Shown piece by piece: positions 23,683-36,904 of a DNA stretch of 64,000 nucleotides; position 1 is the first letter of the stretch, and each line of letters starts with the position of its first letter. The notes below the pieces were generated by a model. That model searched no databases. It worked only from the letters and a program-made list of their open reading frames with translations, and was not told where the DNA came from. The stretch comes from Trichosporon coremiiforme (taxonomy: Eukaryota > Basidiomycota > Tremellomycetes > Trichosporonales > Trichosporonaceae). The stretch is from positions 1,225,980-1,289,979 of the forward strand of contig BCJJ01000013.1 in assembly GCA_039545355.1 (NCBI GenBank), in the 5' to 3' direction. A program made the position numbers and the translations under genes.

Positions 23683-24457
23683 TTTTCGGGCCAGAGAAGA
23701 CGTCACCGCACAAGTGCCCCTTCATATGACCTTCATCTCACCCTCATTTCGACCTGACTCCAAACCTGAGCAGGACCTCTTCCGGACCTGATTCACCTCT
23801 ATACAGATTGTTTGACCTCGAAATCGTCTCGAGCACAGCTGTGCGCTTCCAGTCCTCCGTCTGGAACCTGCACTCCCCCGCTCCCCCCGCATCGAATCGA
23901 CCACGCGAACAGGCGGGAAAGCCGCTGGAACACTTGTGCCTGGCGCTTAGCTGCTTGTCTCTGATTCAGAACCGGTTCGACGTTCGGAAAGACCGACTGA
24001 ATACCAGTCCATGAATGTTGCGGTCCGTGGACTTCGATAAACGAGACGCGAGAGACAATACGGACAATGAATGCACCCGGACCTCGTCCGGACCGTTCGG
24101 CCGTACGCCGACGCTCCGAATAGAACTCTGCAAGGGCCCTGTTTGTGAAGATTGGCTCGTATTGAACGACGCAGGCGGATTAGGCTTAGCGAAGATCAGT
24201 CGCCCTCAGCTGTCTGCTTTTAGATTCAGTGGCGTACCCGTATCTCATCCTGTGCTCGCGTGGCGTCGTTACGACGCTGGAACCAGCCCTTATCGGCCCA
24301 GTAACGTTAATGAAGACGTTCATTCAGTACTCTTGCGGTGACTTTGCATTCATCGAGGGCTGAAGCAAGGAGAGGTCCTTGCCAAGCACACTTCGCTAAT
24401 GGATGAGTTTCATCAGACGGGTAAGAAAGCATACAAATTGATGTGACTGTGGAGTAA

Positions 24458-25593
24458 TCACTCGGCGCCCTTCTTCACCGCGTCCAGGGCCTCGCGGAGC
24501 TGCACGCGCAGTTTCTTGACCGTGGGCGTGTCGTCGTCGCTGGGCGGCGGCTGGGTGTCAATGATGATCAGAGAATCATGAAACTGATCAGGAGGTCAGA
24601 TTACCCAGATCATCCAGGATAATCAGGACAATGACCCGGAGTGGATGTATTAAGCTTGCTTGCTCCTGCAGCTCTTACTCCTCCTGGACGCAATCAATAC
24701 AAGGAGACTTGCCGAATGCAATAACTGCTGCGCAGCGGCCTGCCACCGTCCCATTAACGGATCTGAGAGCCCGATCTCAAAGCCCGAGCATCCCATTCCG
24801 CACCCTGCGGCGATCGACGCTGATGAGCGGCGTACACGCCATGACCGATCCACCCGGCCGTAGGCAGTAATCCGACGGCGTGCGGAGGGAGTCAGCGGGC
24901 GTATAGTGCGGCCGGGTGGCCGTGCGCAAGCTGTCCCGTATGCCGCACATCAGGAGAGCAAGGGTCGCGGACTGAGGAAGACGACGGGATAGCCGAATTC
25001 CAGGCAGGACGAGGTCCCACTTGCGTACGCCTTCGGACCGAGAGGAGGATTGGGAGTGGAGGTTTCGTGCTCACCAACTGGTCGAGGAGATACCTGCATG
25101 TCAGCCAGCGATAAGAGGGACCAATACGCACTCGAGGTCGTCAATTGTCTGGCCGGACTGGGTCAGCTTGGGTTCGCAATGGGTTCACAATAACCCGGCC
25201 GCTGGGCCAGGGGGATGCGGGGTAGCGGAGCAGCAGGGCGAATAGCTCGAATTGCTTGATTGCAGTCTTGATTTCGATTTCGGAAGCGGGCGAGCGGCGA
25301 GCGGGCGAACCTGCACAGGGAGGAAGGATGACCCTGGGCAGGCCGCATTCGCTCGCCGGAGTAGTGGGATAGCTGAAGGAGATGACGGGGTGAGGGGGCA
25401 GGATATGGGAGGAGTGGGGCCCGCCTGAGCACCTGCTATCTGGCGCATGTCCGTCTGATCCGCAACCCGCTCGCTTGAGATCGTGACGACTGAGGAAGAA
25501 CTCACAAGAACTACCGGGATGCTGGTCCGTTAGCGGCGCGGGAAGCGAAGGGGAAAGAGCTCTCGGCACCCGGACCGTGACGTACCGATTCAT
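24458..25593 (-). CDS. Cryptic small gene of micro-exons, function unknown
   Basis: The terminal exon (24550-24458) clearly looks coding: PPPSDDDTPTVKKLRVQL, then REALDAVKKGAE and stop. Upstream, splice signals define tiny exons that join in frame. These are 25593-25586 (ATGAATCG, donor GTACGT), 25521-25506 (after CTAACGGACCAG, donor GTGAGT), 25157-25132 (after CTGACCCAG, donor GTGCGT) and 25093-25075 (after CTGACATGCAG, donor GTGAGC). The join reads MNRIPVVL, SGQTIDDLEYLLDQL, then the terminal exon. That is a 53-residue minimum product, acidic then helical, of no family I recognise. Two introns (348 and 524 nt) are long for this genome, so further exons may be missed. The start and internal structure are tentative; the 3' exon and the 15-residue IDDLEYLLDQL region are the best supported parts. 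Confidence 0.5.
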
Positions 25594-26248
25594 GATGTTG
25601 CGTTAACGCGGGATGCCTGATGTCTAGGTCTAAGCGCTCTATTGGCTGGTAGTACAGAGTGTGATACTGGGAGAAGGAGAGATGGGACGGGAGGTGCTTG
25701 TTGTGGACACGAGCTCCCCTCGCACGCGGGTGGTGGAACGGTGGAACGGTGGACCGAAGCAATGACGATGGAGCGGGCGACGAGGCGACGACGACGGAAC
25801 CAACCGCATCAGTCGTCGCCTTCTCCACCCGTCTCAGCATCGCGTGCCTTGGCCCCCTCCCAACCCCTCGCTGACCCCTGGTGCTTCCAACCTTCACCAT
25901 CCGGTCTCACGATCGCTTTCGTCATCAGTCTGCAGCTTGTCTTAGACGCCAGAATGCAACTGCAGCATGCAACAAGGACAACAGAAGGCAAAGCGTGTGA
26001 AGTTCGTGTGTGTTCATCATTGCTAAGTTAAATGCCGTGTCCGTGTAATCGGGGAAAATGATATTCTATGTATGGCTACAACAACATGATGGTGCTTTAT
26101 AATGGCTCAGTCCAAGTGACGAATCCCTGTGTTTTGCCGAGATGAGACTGGATGAAAGATAATACTGGAAGATGCACTTGATGCGACTTGATTGTTCGTG
26201 TGTATGGTTGATTGAATGTCCGTTGATAGTCGATGGACTAGATCGTGT
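25594..26248. other. Intergenic between cryptic gene and cyclin
   Basis: No gene is seen. It holds the upstream region of the micro-exon gene and the cyclin 3' flank. A GGTGGAAC tandem (two full copies and one variant) is at 25732-25755. Confidence 0.5.
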
Positions 26249-27596
26249 TTACAAAGCGTTCTTCCGCGCCGAGATGAGCTGCGCCTGCGCATGCCTGAAT
26301 CCGAGCTTCCTCCACTTCGGTGACGGAGCAGCCGGCGAAAGCTGGTGCTGCTCCATCATCATGTCGTACGCGCTCAGTGCAGAGCCCTTGCGGATCGTGA
26401 CGACAGAAGCCTCTCCTTCATCGAAGTGAGGTGACTGCGTCGAGCAACTGCTGCATGAAGAGCAAGTGCTGCCGGCCGAGTCGCGACGAAGGAGTGCCGG
26501 GGTCTCAGCCTCCTCAAGCTGAAGGCGAGAGAAGGAGTGGATCGGCGATGACTTCTGATGTCCCGGGACCGCGTGGTGAACGGGAATCGTGGGGTGCGAG
26601 GCGACAAAGTAGTCGTGAGACTCCTTGGTGGTGGTGGGAGGGGTGTGGAGTGGGACGGGTGCGGAAGCGGCCGCCGCTGATCGTGCAGAGGGGCGGGGCA
26701 TGACGGGGGTGTGTCGCGGGGGGACGGGAAAGCGAGATGCGGAGGGTATATTGACCGAAGAGAAGGTCGTCTTCGTGGTCGGGGTAGGGGGAGGGGAAAG
26801 GGGCTGGTAGACGACCTGCGCCTGCGCCTGCGCCTGAGCCTGAGCCTGGGCTTGGGCCAGAGCCTGAGCCTCCGCCTCACGGGCGGCAGCCACTCGGGAC
26901 TGCTCAGCCCAGAATGGCCGCATGTGGGTGATGAGAGCCGACTCCTCGACGCCGAGGTGGTAGTCGAGAATGTACAGAAGCTGCTTCTCCATGAGGTTGA
27001 CCTCGGCAAGGGAGAAGAAGCGAGCGTAGCGTTGCCAGTGCATGTTCTTTGGGCTCGAGTCGTTGAGGTACTTGGCGGCGCAGATGAGGACAGCGAGGAA
27101 GACGCGATGCCGTGGGCATTTCATGCCGTGGGCGACCGGGGGCAGGCGCTGCTTTAACCGGTTGAGGTAGACGAGAACGACGGATAGGGTAGGCATCTGG
27201 ACGTTCGACTGGACGACAAGACCGCGAATGAAGTCGGAGAGGGTGGGAAGCTCGTCATACTCGCCCTTGCGCGGGAGAGGAGCCTCCCACCAGCGCGAAG
27301 GACCAGCCTGACCCGGGGGAGGGGGGAGTGTTCGAGGGGAGAGCGGAGGGGTGGGAAGGGGCTCGTCCTCGATACGGATAACAGCCTCGCATTGAGACGC
27401 GACGAAGTCTGGAAGGGATGTCAGCATGGAGGGCTCGTGAAGTGATCGGCGCTTGGTAGGCACAGTGGAGACAGAGTGCTAGTGTGAACTTACCGAAGAA
27501 CTCTGGCGGAACCTTGTTCTTCAGCGAGTGAACAACGGTCGAGTCGTGGGCGGACAGTCGCAGGAGAGACGCGGGGTGGATAGGATCGCGAGGCAT
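26249..27596 (-). CDS. PHO85-type cyclin (Pcl1/Pcl2-like)
   Basis: Two exons (27596-27494, 27408-26249) joined across an 85-nt intron give 420 residues. The ATG at 27596 begins [21 protein letters not shown] cyclin box of the Pcl class spans about residues 80-200: [56 protein letters not shown] and [19 protein letters not shown]. Such cyclins bind Pho85-like CDKs to control the G1 phase, polarity or metabolism. After the box comes a QA repeat ([10 protein letters not shown]) and a long Ser/Pro-rich disordered tail. The minus-strand leader upstream of 27596 is pyrimidine-rich, as in expressed genes here. It is the only firm gene in the middle of the window and splits the empty DNA into two blocks. 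Confidence 0.9.
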
Positions 27597-28296
27597 GGTG
27601 GAAGGTGTCGCAATGTGGGAGGTTGGTGGTGGTGGGGTGAAGGGAAGGGGGGGAGGGTGGTCTGGCGTGGACAAGAGACCGACCGAAGGTGAATATGGAC
27701 GAGTGCGCAGACTAGTATTGAAGAGTGGAATAAGGTTGAAGTCGCGCAGTCGCTATGTGTGGAAGAGAACGAAAAGAATGTGGAAGGTAGGGGTGGACTG
27801 ATGCAAGAGATCAGACACTATATCTAATATCTATGCCGGAGGAGAGGTAGGATGTAGGTTTGCGGTGCAGGGACGATTGGGCGTGCAAGGCTTCGCAGGT
27901 AGACTGGCTGGCGGCAGGCAGGCGGACTGGCTGGAGGGCTGCTCGAACGGCGGCTGATATGATGATCGAATGGTGATGGCCAAGAGGGAGCTGTCGATCG
28001 AACTAGTGCGAAAGAGAGGAGGGGGTCTGAACGTCGTGGCCCTTTCTCAACCTACTGAGGATATTATATGGGATGGGGAGGTTTGTGACTTTGCGGTAGC
28101 AGCGCAGTCAGTGTGTTCCTCGGGCGGTCAGGCGGCCTGGCGGTCTGACGGCGGAGGGTCAGGATATGCAGGATGGTCAGGTCGGGGCGGGGCTGCACAG
28201 GCCAGAAGGCTAGATGGCTAGAGCCAGTTGAGCAAACAGGCGTCTGAATGAATGTCGGTCGAAAAGCAGGCTAAGGTTGTGGAGAATCTCTGGTCA

Positions 28297-28425
28297 AGGT
28301 CCAAGGTCCAAGGTCCTAGGTCCAAGAGCAGAGCCAGGACCCACGAGGATTGAATGCAGATGCGGGTTACCCGACCGCCTTGAGGATGCGCAGGAAACGC
28401 AGGAAACATAGGAAAACACAGGAAA
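28297..28425. repeat. Short direct repeats (GGTCCAA and CAGGAAAC families)
   Basis: A GGTCCAA-type tandem lies at about 28297-28326. It is followed at 28388-28425 by an array of CAGGAAAC variants that includes the 19-bp sequence shared with 20496-20514. A 15-bp piece (AGGAAACATAGGAAA, 28401-28415) recurs at 28754-28768. Confidence 0.65.
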
Positions 28426-31400
28426 TGGCCCTTGAGCCAGTTTTGAGCCCTGCCGTGAGCCGGTTCCCTGGGGACCCTTAGCGCTCCCTGCGATCCTTAC
28501 TCTCCTTAAGCATTAGGATTTAGCGTCCTGAACCAGCTTTGCTGCCCCGCCCCGCCGTTCTTCCCAGCGGCTCACGGCCCCTCGGATCCCTCGGCATGCG
28601 GAGGGGCTTGGTGCACACCTGGGCTCCTGGCACCTACAGGTCCCACATCCCTGACGCCTTGCGCCACCGTTACGGGATCGCGGCCGGGCTCGTTGCCACC
28701 ACAAGACGGGACGCTCAGTGGCGTCCGTGTCCTTCAGACGTGATCCTAGCTGAAGGAAACATAGGAAACCACTTCACGCCGTGAATCCCATCCCATCACG
28801 CCCATCGCCTGCCTCCGTGCGCTGCTGCTGCCGTGCTGTACCGCACCCGACCGAAAGCAACAGAACTTTGCGCCGTCTGCGCCGTGCACCTCGTTCTGCC
28901 GCGCGTGCTACGACTGTTGCACGGCTTTCATCCGAATCCTAGATTCTCTGCGGGGGTGCGTCCGACGCGCTGCATCCGGGGCAACCTTCGATGCAGTCGA
29001 GTCAGGACTCGTACTCCCCCTCCGGTGACTACTAGGGACAAGGGAGGTCTGGTTTTCTCCGCATTATTGAGGGCGCTCGAGGCGGACAGTGGTGCCTTGA
29101 GCGAGACGTTCACCACGGTATGGGCGCTCATCGAGGCGGCCAGTGAGGCGTTCACCAGGGGTACATGCAACGTCGCAGACGATGATCACTATACGATTGG
29201 CATCTGTGCGCGACCCGTGCACGATCACGCCAATCTCATAGGAGAGTGGCTTGGCCTCACGCGACGGCCGTGTGCGGACTGTACGCCTGGACGCGGCCAA
29301 CTTTGACAGGACTCCCTAACGCCATGCGCCGAAGTGATCAGTCAGTTAGCCACCCGGCTGAACATCAGGATTCAGGTCAGGTAGAACACTGCGCAAGGCC
29401 GACGCCCACCTCTGCCAGGCCGACGGACGAGCAATGACGTGCCGAAAGTCTCAAGCGACGTACATGGGATCCCCCGAACCGTTCGCCCGAGTATGCAAAC
29501 CGCAGTTCAGGTTATCGGGCGGGCGGTTGGTGGCCATTTCAGCATGCCCCGGACGACGCCTCCGGGGTGCATACGGAGGCGAAAGTGCTCCCGACCGAAC
29601 GGGGCATGCTCGATAAGTCCCCGATATAGTAGTCCCGATGCAAACACGGTGAACACGATGATGACCATGACATGCGGAGGTGATCTGCGAGGGCACGGGC
29701 CGCACTGCGGAAGGGCTTCGCTTGTTGGCAGCCATGACGTCTCCGCGTGCAGTGCGTGGTGGACGGGGGCCGAGCGCCGAGGGAACCCGCGCATCCGTGC
29801 CATGGATAGCGGGACCATACCGCCCGTCACAGGCGGAGCTGACATGATATCATACTGAGAGAGGTGGCCGAACATCCCCCTTATCCGTGAGTGGAGCCTG
29901 CCATCTTGGGCGGAACAGAGCCCTAGAAGCTCTGCTTGGCTTTGCGGGTTGTTGGATGTTTACTCGAGAAGTACGCTGCAGAGCTCACTGCTGCACCCGA
30001 AAAGAATGCGACTGGAAGTATGTACTCCTTCGCTGCTTCTGCTATCCCTGCCCTGCTTGCTTCCTTAAGATTCGGGCCCAAATGGTGGGAAAAGACGACC
30101 GACTCAACATTTGCCTGGGCGTGCTACGTAAAGAGGATGATGCATCAGCCATGGTCCCTCGCAGTCTACTCCTCTGTGGCCCGTGCAGCGTGCCTCTCGT
30201 AAGGCGCAGAACAGCCATGAACAACGAGAGCACTGCAAGACCGACAAAATGGGATTGCAACCCACCATTGTGGTTCAAATGGAATGCCGTTATAGCTGAC
30301 GTGAGATATTCTATAATCATATCAGCAGAGCCCATCATGCTCAGTAGCCTATTTACGATGGGGTCACTTATCGCTAATGAGTGCCTTGGCACAGCCCGGC
30401 CCCACATTAGAAAGTTTTCCCAGGTTAAGCAGGGGATCCTGCTCTAGAGGTCGTCGCGTGACGCGTGCCACTACCGTGCAGTGCCTAGTCCCTTGATGTC
30501 AAAGTTTTCCTTTGCACTTCCATCAGTAGTGTTTCGGCTTCTGCAGCTTATTCTGGGGAGCACTCTCTCCTTCAAACACCGAGGGTGCAGTGCGCCGCAG
30601 CCGCCGACAGGATGCACACTTCGCTTAAGCTGCAGAAAGACTGGACGCCGGCGGCGGCGTTCGCCGGGAGGTGAGGGTCAGTGACACGCCCTCGCTGTCG
30701 AGGGCCCGTGTCGTGCTCCTGGCTTCCCGGGCCTGCATGCCTGGGAGAGCTTGGCACGCCGTTCCTTGCTCCACAGATACCGGCCGCGGGATCGCGGACC
30801 AAGCCTCGCCTTCCTTGTATTCGGCTGCATTTGACCGACCACTGGGTCCGGGGTTACGATACGAGGTCCGCAAGCAGAGGGTGCAAAAAGTTTAAGCCTG
30901 TGTTCCTGCCTGATACTTCGGACACATTTAGGCTCCGAGATCTGGAAGTAAACGTAGACTTTTAGGATCTTTAGGATCCAGTCCGGTTCCATTAGACGAA
31001 TCGGATACGACACACCCTTTGCGCAACGCCAGCCCTTGGCATCATCCGACGACGCTGCATCGGACGCCGACTCGAGCACCCCGTTGAATGCATGTAGTAC
31101 ACAATCCTTCCCGTCTTGCCCTTTCGAATCTCACAACGAATGCTGACAGATATATCGCTCGCCTACGGCCTTTGAAGTCTGCCCACTTCGGCATAGTCTG
31201 CAGGACTGTCTCGCGGTTGAGCTTGGCGGACACGGTAGAACTGATAGCACCTGATGGGGCCAGCTTAGCTGACTTCTGCACCCAGCCACAGTAGTGGGTC
31301 CGCTCTGGCAACTCTAGTGTTCCAACTCGCAGCCACATACCACGTCCGGACCATAGCCCTAACCTGCGGGTGCGGCGGCGAGTGTTGTTACAGCAGCACT

Positions 31401-34400
31401 GGCCGCCGCACTGGCGCCGTTGCGAGGCACTTGGAACACCGCAAGACAACAGTTACGATTTTACCGTCCATTCATACTCCGGAGGGACCCTGGAACAGGT
31501 CGAGCAGGAATCGTGCGAGGGGATAACGAAGGGGGCGGTGGTGTGGTTCCAACTGAATGGTTGGCCCGAAAGACTGTTTTGCCCCAACCCTCCCCATAAG
31601 CAGCCAAGCACAACAAGCCGTTATCCACGTCGAGAGAAGCAGCCCTCAGGGGGCTCGTTGTAACCCGTTGCCCAAGTAGTGGCCTCGCATTCATGTCCAC
31701 ACAGTTACCCCCAGATCCTAAGGAGACTTTGGTCCTGGAACGTGCCGGTGTTATGAGATCCTTGCCGACTCTTGTTACGGCATAGCTGCGTTTCCAGAAT
31801 CTGGCTGCATTCGTAAGGAAACACATTCCTGGAACTCTATGCGCATTTTTAGGTTTGTCCGAAGACGTGGGTTAAGCGCGGTCTGCGAGCTCTACGGGGT
31901 AAGAAAGTTTTGCGTCAGCCTTGGCGAGCCTCATCAGATATAGGAGGAGGATTGCGACGTGTTCCGGAAGCCATATGGGTGTGTATGGTGACCGCTGTGC
32001 TGGAGTAGTGCGTACGAGCACCTGACAAAGGTCAATGCCCAGGCACGGAAAAAGTTCAAGTCAGACGACGAAACGAGTAGTTGCGGCCAATTTTCCTGCA
32101 AACTTGCGACCGCTGACGCTAGCATGTTGCTAATGCGAAGTAAGGCACACGTTGGTCTGAATCACGGGAAACGTGTGGGGATCTGGTGAACACATGCACC
32201 TGCAGTCACTCGCGTGCATGACCCATGAACGAGGAATCTCATGAACAGCTCATTGATCGGGTGATTGAATGCAGCCTGATTCACAATCACAGATCTGGGC
32301 GGCCTTTGACACGAAACACCACAGCTAGCAGTCGGCTGAACCGACTTGAGCGTGCTCCAACCGCCAGCTGCCCAACTACTTGGCCTGCCGCGTCTGCTGC
32401 TGTGTCTGCCCACGTTTGCCGTTCCACGTTCTACCGGAACTCAGTCCGTTTTGAATGGAACGCCGCAAGCCAACTGGAACAATGGGCCGATATCTCCCCG
32501 AACCTTCGCTCCAGCTGTAGTCACCCAGATCTCTGGGGCCCGATCACGGAAACTAGACCTGTTCTAGCTCGCGTGAGACGCTTGGTAGCCTTCCACCGCT
32601 GGTCCGTCGCCGTCCCCGGATGCAATGAATCTGATCGAATCCCCATTCTGACCCTCGCTAACCGAGGAGTAGCTGGGTCAGGTATCAGTGTCAGTTGGAC
32701 ACAGCGACGGCAGGACGCTACAGACAGTCGGTCTCTCGGCAACCCATCAGCTGATGGCGACGGGGACCCTACACATCTGACCGCGGGAATAACGCGGAAC
32801 GTAGTCATGTATCTAAGGGTTTGGCTCGGTGCACACTGGGACGACAGATCTGGGTGCTAACGGAGCGCAATGAAACGCACACTGAGGGGAAGCGTCGTAG
32901 ACCTTCAGACGTTGGAGGGACTGATGCTCTCCTTTCGGAAATATTGGGTTTGGAGGGCCGCCATTCCATGGGAGACTGAATGTACCAACGGCTGACAGTC
33001 CGCCAGTCGCGCAAGCTCGCCGTTAGTCACTCGCGTACGTCGCTTCGATCTTGACGGCGCCTTATTGGGTCGTGGGCGAGGAGGGCGGGAACCCGTCTCG
33101 ACACCGAAGGCAGGAGACCAAACCCGAATCGGAAGAGGCGCCTGGACCTAGCGCCTGACACAGGCGGAGGCGACGGGAACGCGTCGCACTCCCTCTTCAA
33201 GAACGTTACTTGCATTCTGCCCTCTGCAGACGCTGATACTTTGGGTTCCCCATGCTAAATATGACTATGGTGGGCAGGCTAGAAGAGAAGGGAAGTCAGG
33301 AATTTAGGGAAGTGGAGGGGTCGGTGGACGCCGTATTTCATTCATTTGGGCAGGGGTCCGGCTCGTTCCTACATCGCCATCACGTAAGCTGCAGCAGACA
33401 TGACTTGGTTATCCACAACAGTCAGGACGGACGAAGCGCAAAAACAGGTCCGCACCTTACGCAATGTGTCGATACTCCAGATAGGCTCTGGTACATGTTC
33501 TGAGCTTGTCTACGTGCCGTGGTGCCGCGTCTAAGGTCCAGATGCGCCTGCGTACCTGGCCCCTTGGGTACCTTGGCGTTGGCGTCCGTCAAGCCGGCAC
33601 GGCCACTTACGTCGAGAGGCGGTCACCTCCCCTTCCAGCGAATGAGCGATACCTGAGTGCGAACCCAAAGGTGGCGCGCCGGGGTATGTAATGGGCCTGG
33701 CGGACTCATACGGCAGCATCTCATTACGGCCGTACGCCCGCCTGTGCCTATGTGCCAGAGCGTGCCAGTCATCGAGGCTGGAGTGGCTTGGAAAGCAGCG
33801 CCACGGTTCCAGCATGAATGTTGCCCAGGCACGTTCGATGCCCGTTCCCAGTTCCCAGCGACATTTTGCTCAGAAGTCCTGCCCAGCATTGCCCAGCATC
33901 GAGCTATACCGACATACCCGACTGGCCAACCTGTCCATGCTGAGCCCATGCCTCCGGTATGTTGGGAACAGGCCGAGATGACGGCCCCTTCAGCCGTTAG
34001 AGCCCGACGGTGCCCGTGTCTTGGGCTCTTGGATTCGGCGTACTGCGCCATGCATTCAGTTACGTGTTGCCGCAGCCCACCGTCGCAGCCTGCAACCTTG
34101 CGGGGTTCAGGCGTCGGAGCAGAGTTTCGTGGATAGCTGCTGCGAGCGGTGCACCGAGGGCCGCTCACGATTGGGCCAGCGGAGCATGGCGGCCAAATGC
34201 AGGAGCACTGAAGCGGGAACTTGCCGGCGGTGAGATCTTTCCCAGATCTGATTGCTCCCGGGACCCTGCCATTCTGAGACTATTGGCTGCATTGCGTGAA
34301 GGTTCAGCATCCAACACGTATGACCCCGCTCACCACCCGCTTGGCTGCAACTGCACCACTCCGACGTACTCCAGAGTTCACTTCCGCGGGGATGTGCAAC

Positions 34401-36904
34401 CCATGCTTACAGCCGGAAGCTGTGGTTCAGCGAGGCGGTGAAGACGAGCCTCGGAGACGCTCACTTAGTGCTTCCTGATCGGGCTCGTAGTGGCCAATCG
34501 GGAAGAAGAGCCGCTACGGCTGCCTGCGCGGGGAATAAAAATTATGATTAATCAACCAATTCGAATAGTTGCTCGATTAATGCCGGCATCTCCAGTCAAG
34601 ATAATGAACCGGAAGGTTTTGGATTACGGAATGCTGGAACATCGTCTCGGCGTCTTCTGATAAGCCCGCTAGGGTTTGAGTGAACATAGACGTGTGCGTA
34701 CGCCGTGTCTTGCTGTCAAAACACACGTACGCAGTCACCGATGTCGTGTATCGAGCACGCACGGAATCCTAAGAACTTCTGGTCACGTCCAGTGCTCTCT
34801 CATGCATTGCAGGGGTTGCTCTGCGAAGTGTCCAGGTCTCAATGCTCTGTTGTTACGATGTTGTGTTGCGATGATGGGAACTGACCTTCAGAAACTGGAA
34901 TCTTCCGGCTGTCCAATGCCAAGCAAAACGCTAAGGGCACGGAAAGAACAAAGAGCACTTGCATCTTGTCCAGTCTCGATTCATTCTCCAGCCAAAGTTG
35001 AACTTGGAAACCTCGCATATGCCGGTGCTGGGCTCGCGCCTGAGGGTCCCATATCAGACGCCATGTATTTTATTCATCAAGCGCCCAGTGAAGGGTTTTG
35101 TGGTTTACGTGTAGCCAGTGACCGAAGGAGCAATGATGCAGCCGAAGGGTGGTGGCGTACCCCCGATTCAACCCATGACTTCAGCATGTCACCCGAAGCC
35201 GGAAACACTTTCATCGCACACGCGCCTTCCTGCCAGTACCCTAGAGTTCATACAGTTACAGCCAGGCTGACCAGCCCGACTGTCGAAAGCACTCCAGCAA
35301 CTTAATGCGAGTTTCATAACTCTGACTCGTGTGTTTGATAGTGGAGTTGGCCCTTCTGTCCCATTTCCAGAACTGAAAGAAGTCTCCCTAATGGGCAGCT
35401 CAAGCTGGTCCAGACTTCTGTGAGCGCCACCTGCCACCCAACACCCCAGACATCCTGTATATGCCAGCAGTGCAACCCCACCTTCTCCTACCATCTGTCT
35501 GTCGGGCTTCCAATGGCCGAAGCACTGCGCACTCTTACCAGCCTCCTCCTTCATTGTTCTCCTTCCTATCTTGGAGGGGAACACTGCAGGTGCCTTCACC
35601 CTTAACTCGCGGTTCCCTGGCCCTGTACATGACTCTGAGCGTGATGGTGACTCCCAAACGTGACAATTAGGAACGGCAGGGTATCTAGGACTCGGTTCCC
35701 ATCCACTCACCCCGCACTACTCCGCAACGGGGGGTCCAGCGGCTCTAGCTCCGCGTGAGAACGTCTAAGAATTGCATTAGCTATCGAAAACAACCGTACG
35801 CGGGTACATGGAGCAATTCTGACGCAAGCAGGGCGGTCGCCATGTCACAAGCCCAACAGGCGCTGTGCGTCCCATGAAGTGGTCACAGGCACAACAACTG
35901 CTCATCGATTGGAACAGTGATCGCAAGCGCAGCAAGTGATCAGGAATCGGCCTCGGCTCGAACTGCGTACTTCCGATGGTGCGCGAATAGTTGAAGCGCA
36001 CAGCAACTTGTCTGACTCATCGTGTCGTATGCACTGCTCGCCGGCAGTGCCCAACTTAATCTGTCGCGTTCTCGGCTTACGTGCACGTTCATGGGGCTTC
36101 TAGTTACGGTGCCTTGATCGCAGCAACTGGAATCCCCACCAGATTTACGAGCTCCAATGATGATTAGGCTGAGTCGTGCTACCTACAATTCTGCATGCAC
36201 TGAAATGAGATACGATGAAGAACCCACATTTTGCTGGCCATAGAGATGAGAGAGGAAGTTGGCCAACTCCGGCCGGTAGACGGATTCGGAGCCAAAACCC
36301 TGGACCGATTGTGCTTGTTCCTATCACACCCCCGTCCCTGCAGATTTGCCGACTCCCTCGTCAGGTTCGTCAGGCTTTGTCGCGTGCAGCAATCGCAAGT
36401 CGGATCGTTATCTTGCTGCGCTCTGCGCGTGACTCTGAGACAGGTCGTCTGCGGCCCCTTGTCCTCCTTGCACCGCAGGGAAACGGGGTCAAGGGCCCCA
36501 ATCTCATGGCGGGTTCTCGGCCTCCGCGGCGAGGCGTCGAACACCGCCGCACCTCCGTTCCGAAGATTCATTACAACGCACTAAACTGCCGACGATGTCA
36601 CCGTATCTGATTGATTCCAATTGTTCGTTCAGTGGGTTGGGCGCGGCGGTTGGGTTCCGGGTGCATCTCTGCAGGATCACAGCAGGACCAGCAGGACTGC
36701 GTGAGGGTCAGGTCTGCACAAGTTGGGTCCAGGTCACGTAATGGAATCTAGGATATCAGATGACGACGCGACGGCACGCGCTCGCTCCTGCACCACCCCT
36801 TCCTGCAAGAAATCCTTCCCTGCGTAGCCTGCATCGATTACTGGATCGGTGTACTTCTGAACCACTCGTCAGGAGTGCGCACTCTCCTGCACCACCGAGC
36901 CGTA

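Larger units (their letters stand above)
16314..24457. other. Gene-poor DNA, about 8 kb
   Basis: No recognisable gene or RNA was found. Base composition appears closer to even than in the flanking genes. There are few consensus GTGAGT donors on either strand, and open frames (up to about 217 codons) lack motifs. It contains small repeats: a CGCAGGAAACGC-type motif at 18975-18986 and 20496-20514, a 16-bp palindrome at 23010-23025, and a CTGCACGC array at 23652-23682. The plus strand from about 23,690 is pyrimidine-rich. Confidence 0.5.

Noticed and set aside
29887..30447. Overlapping frames on both strands with hydrophobic stretches, considered as a decayed transporter
   Set aside because: No family motif and no splice-linked continuation on either strand.
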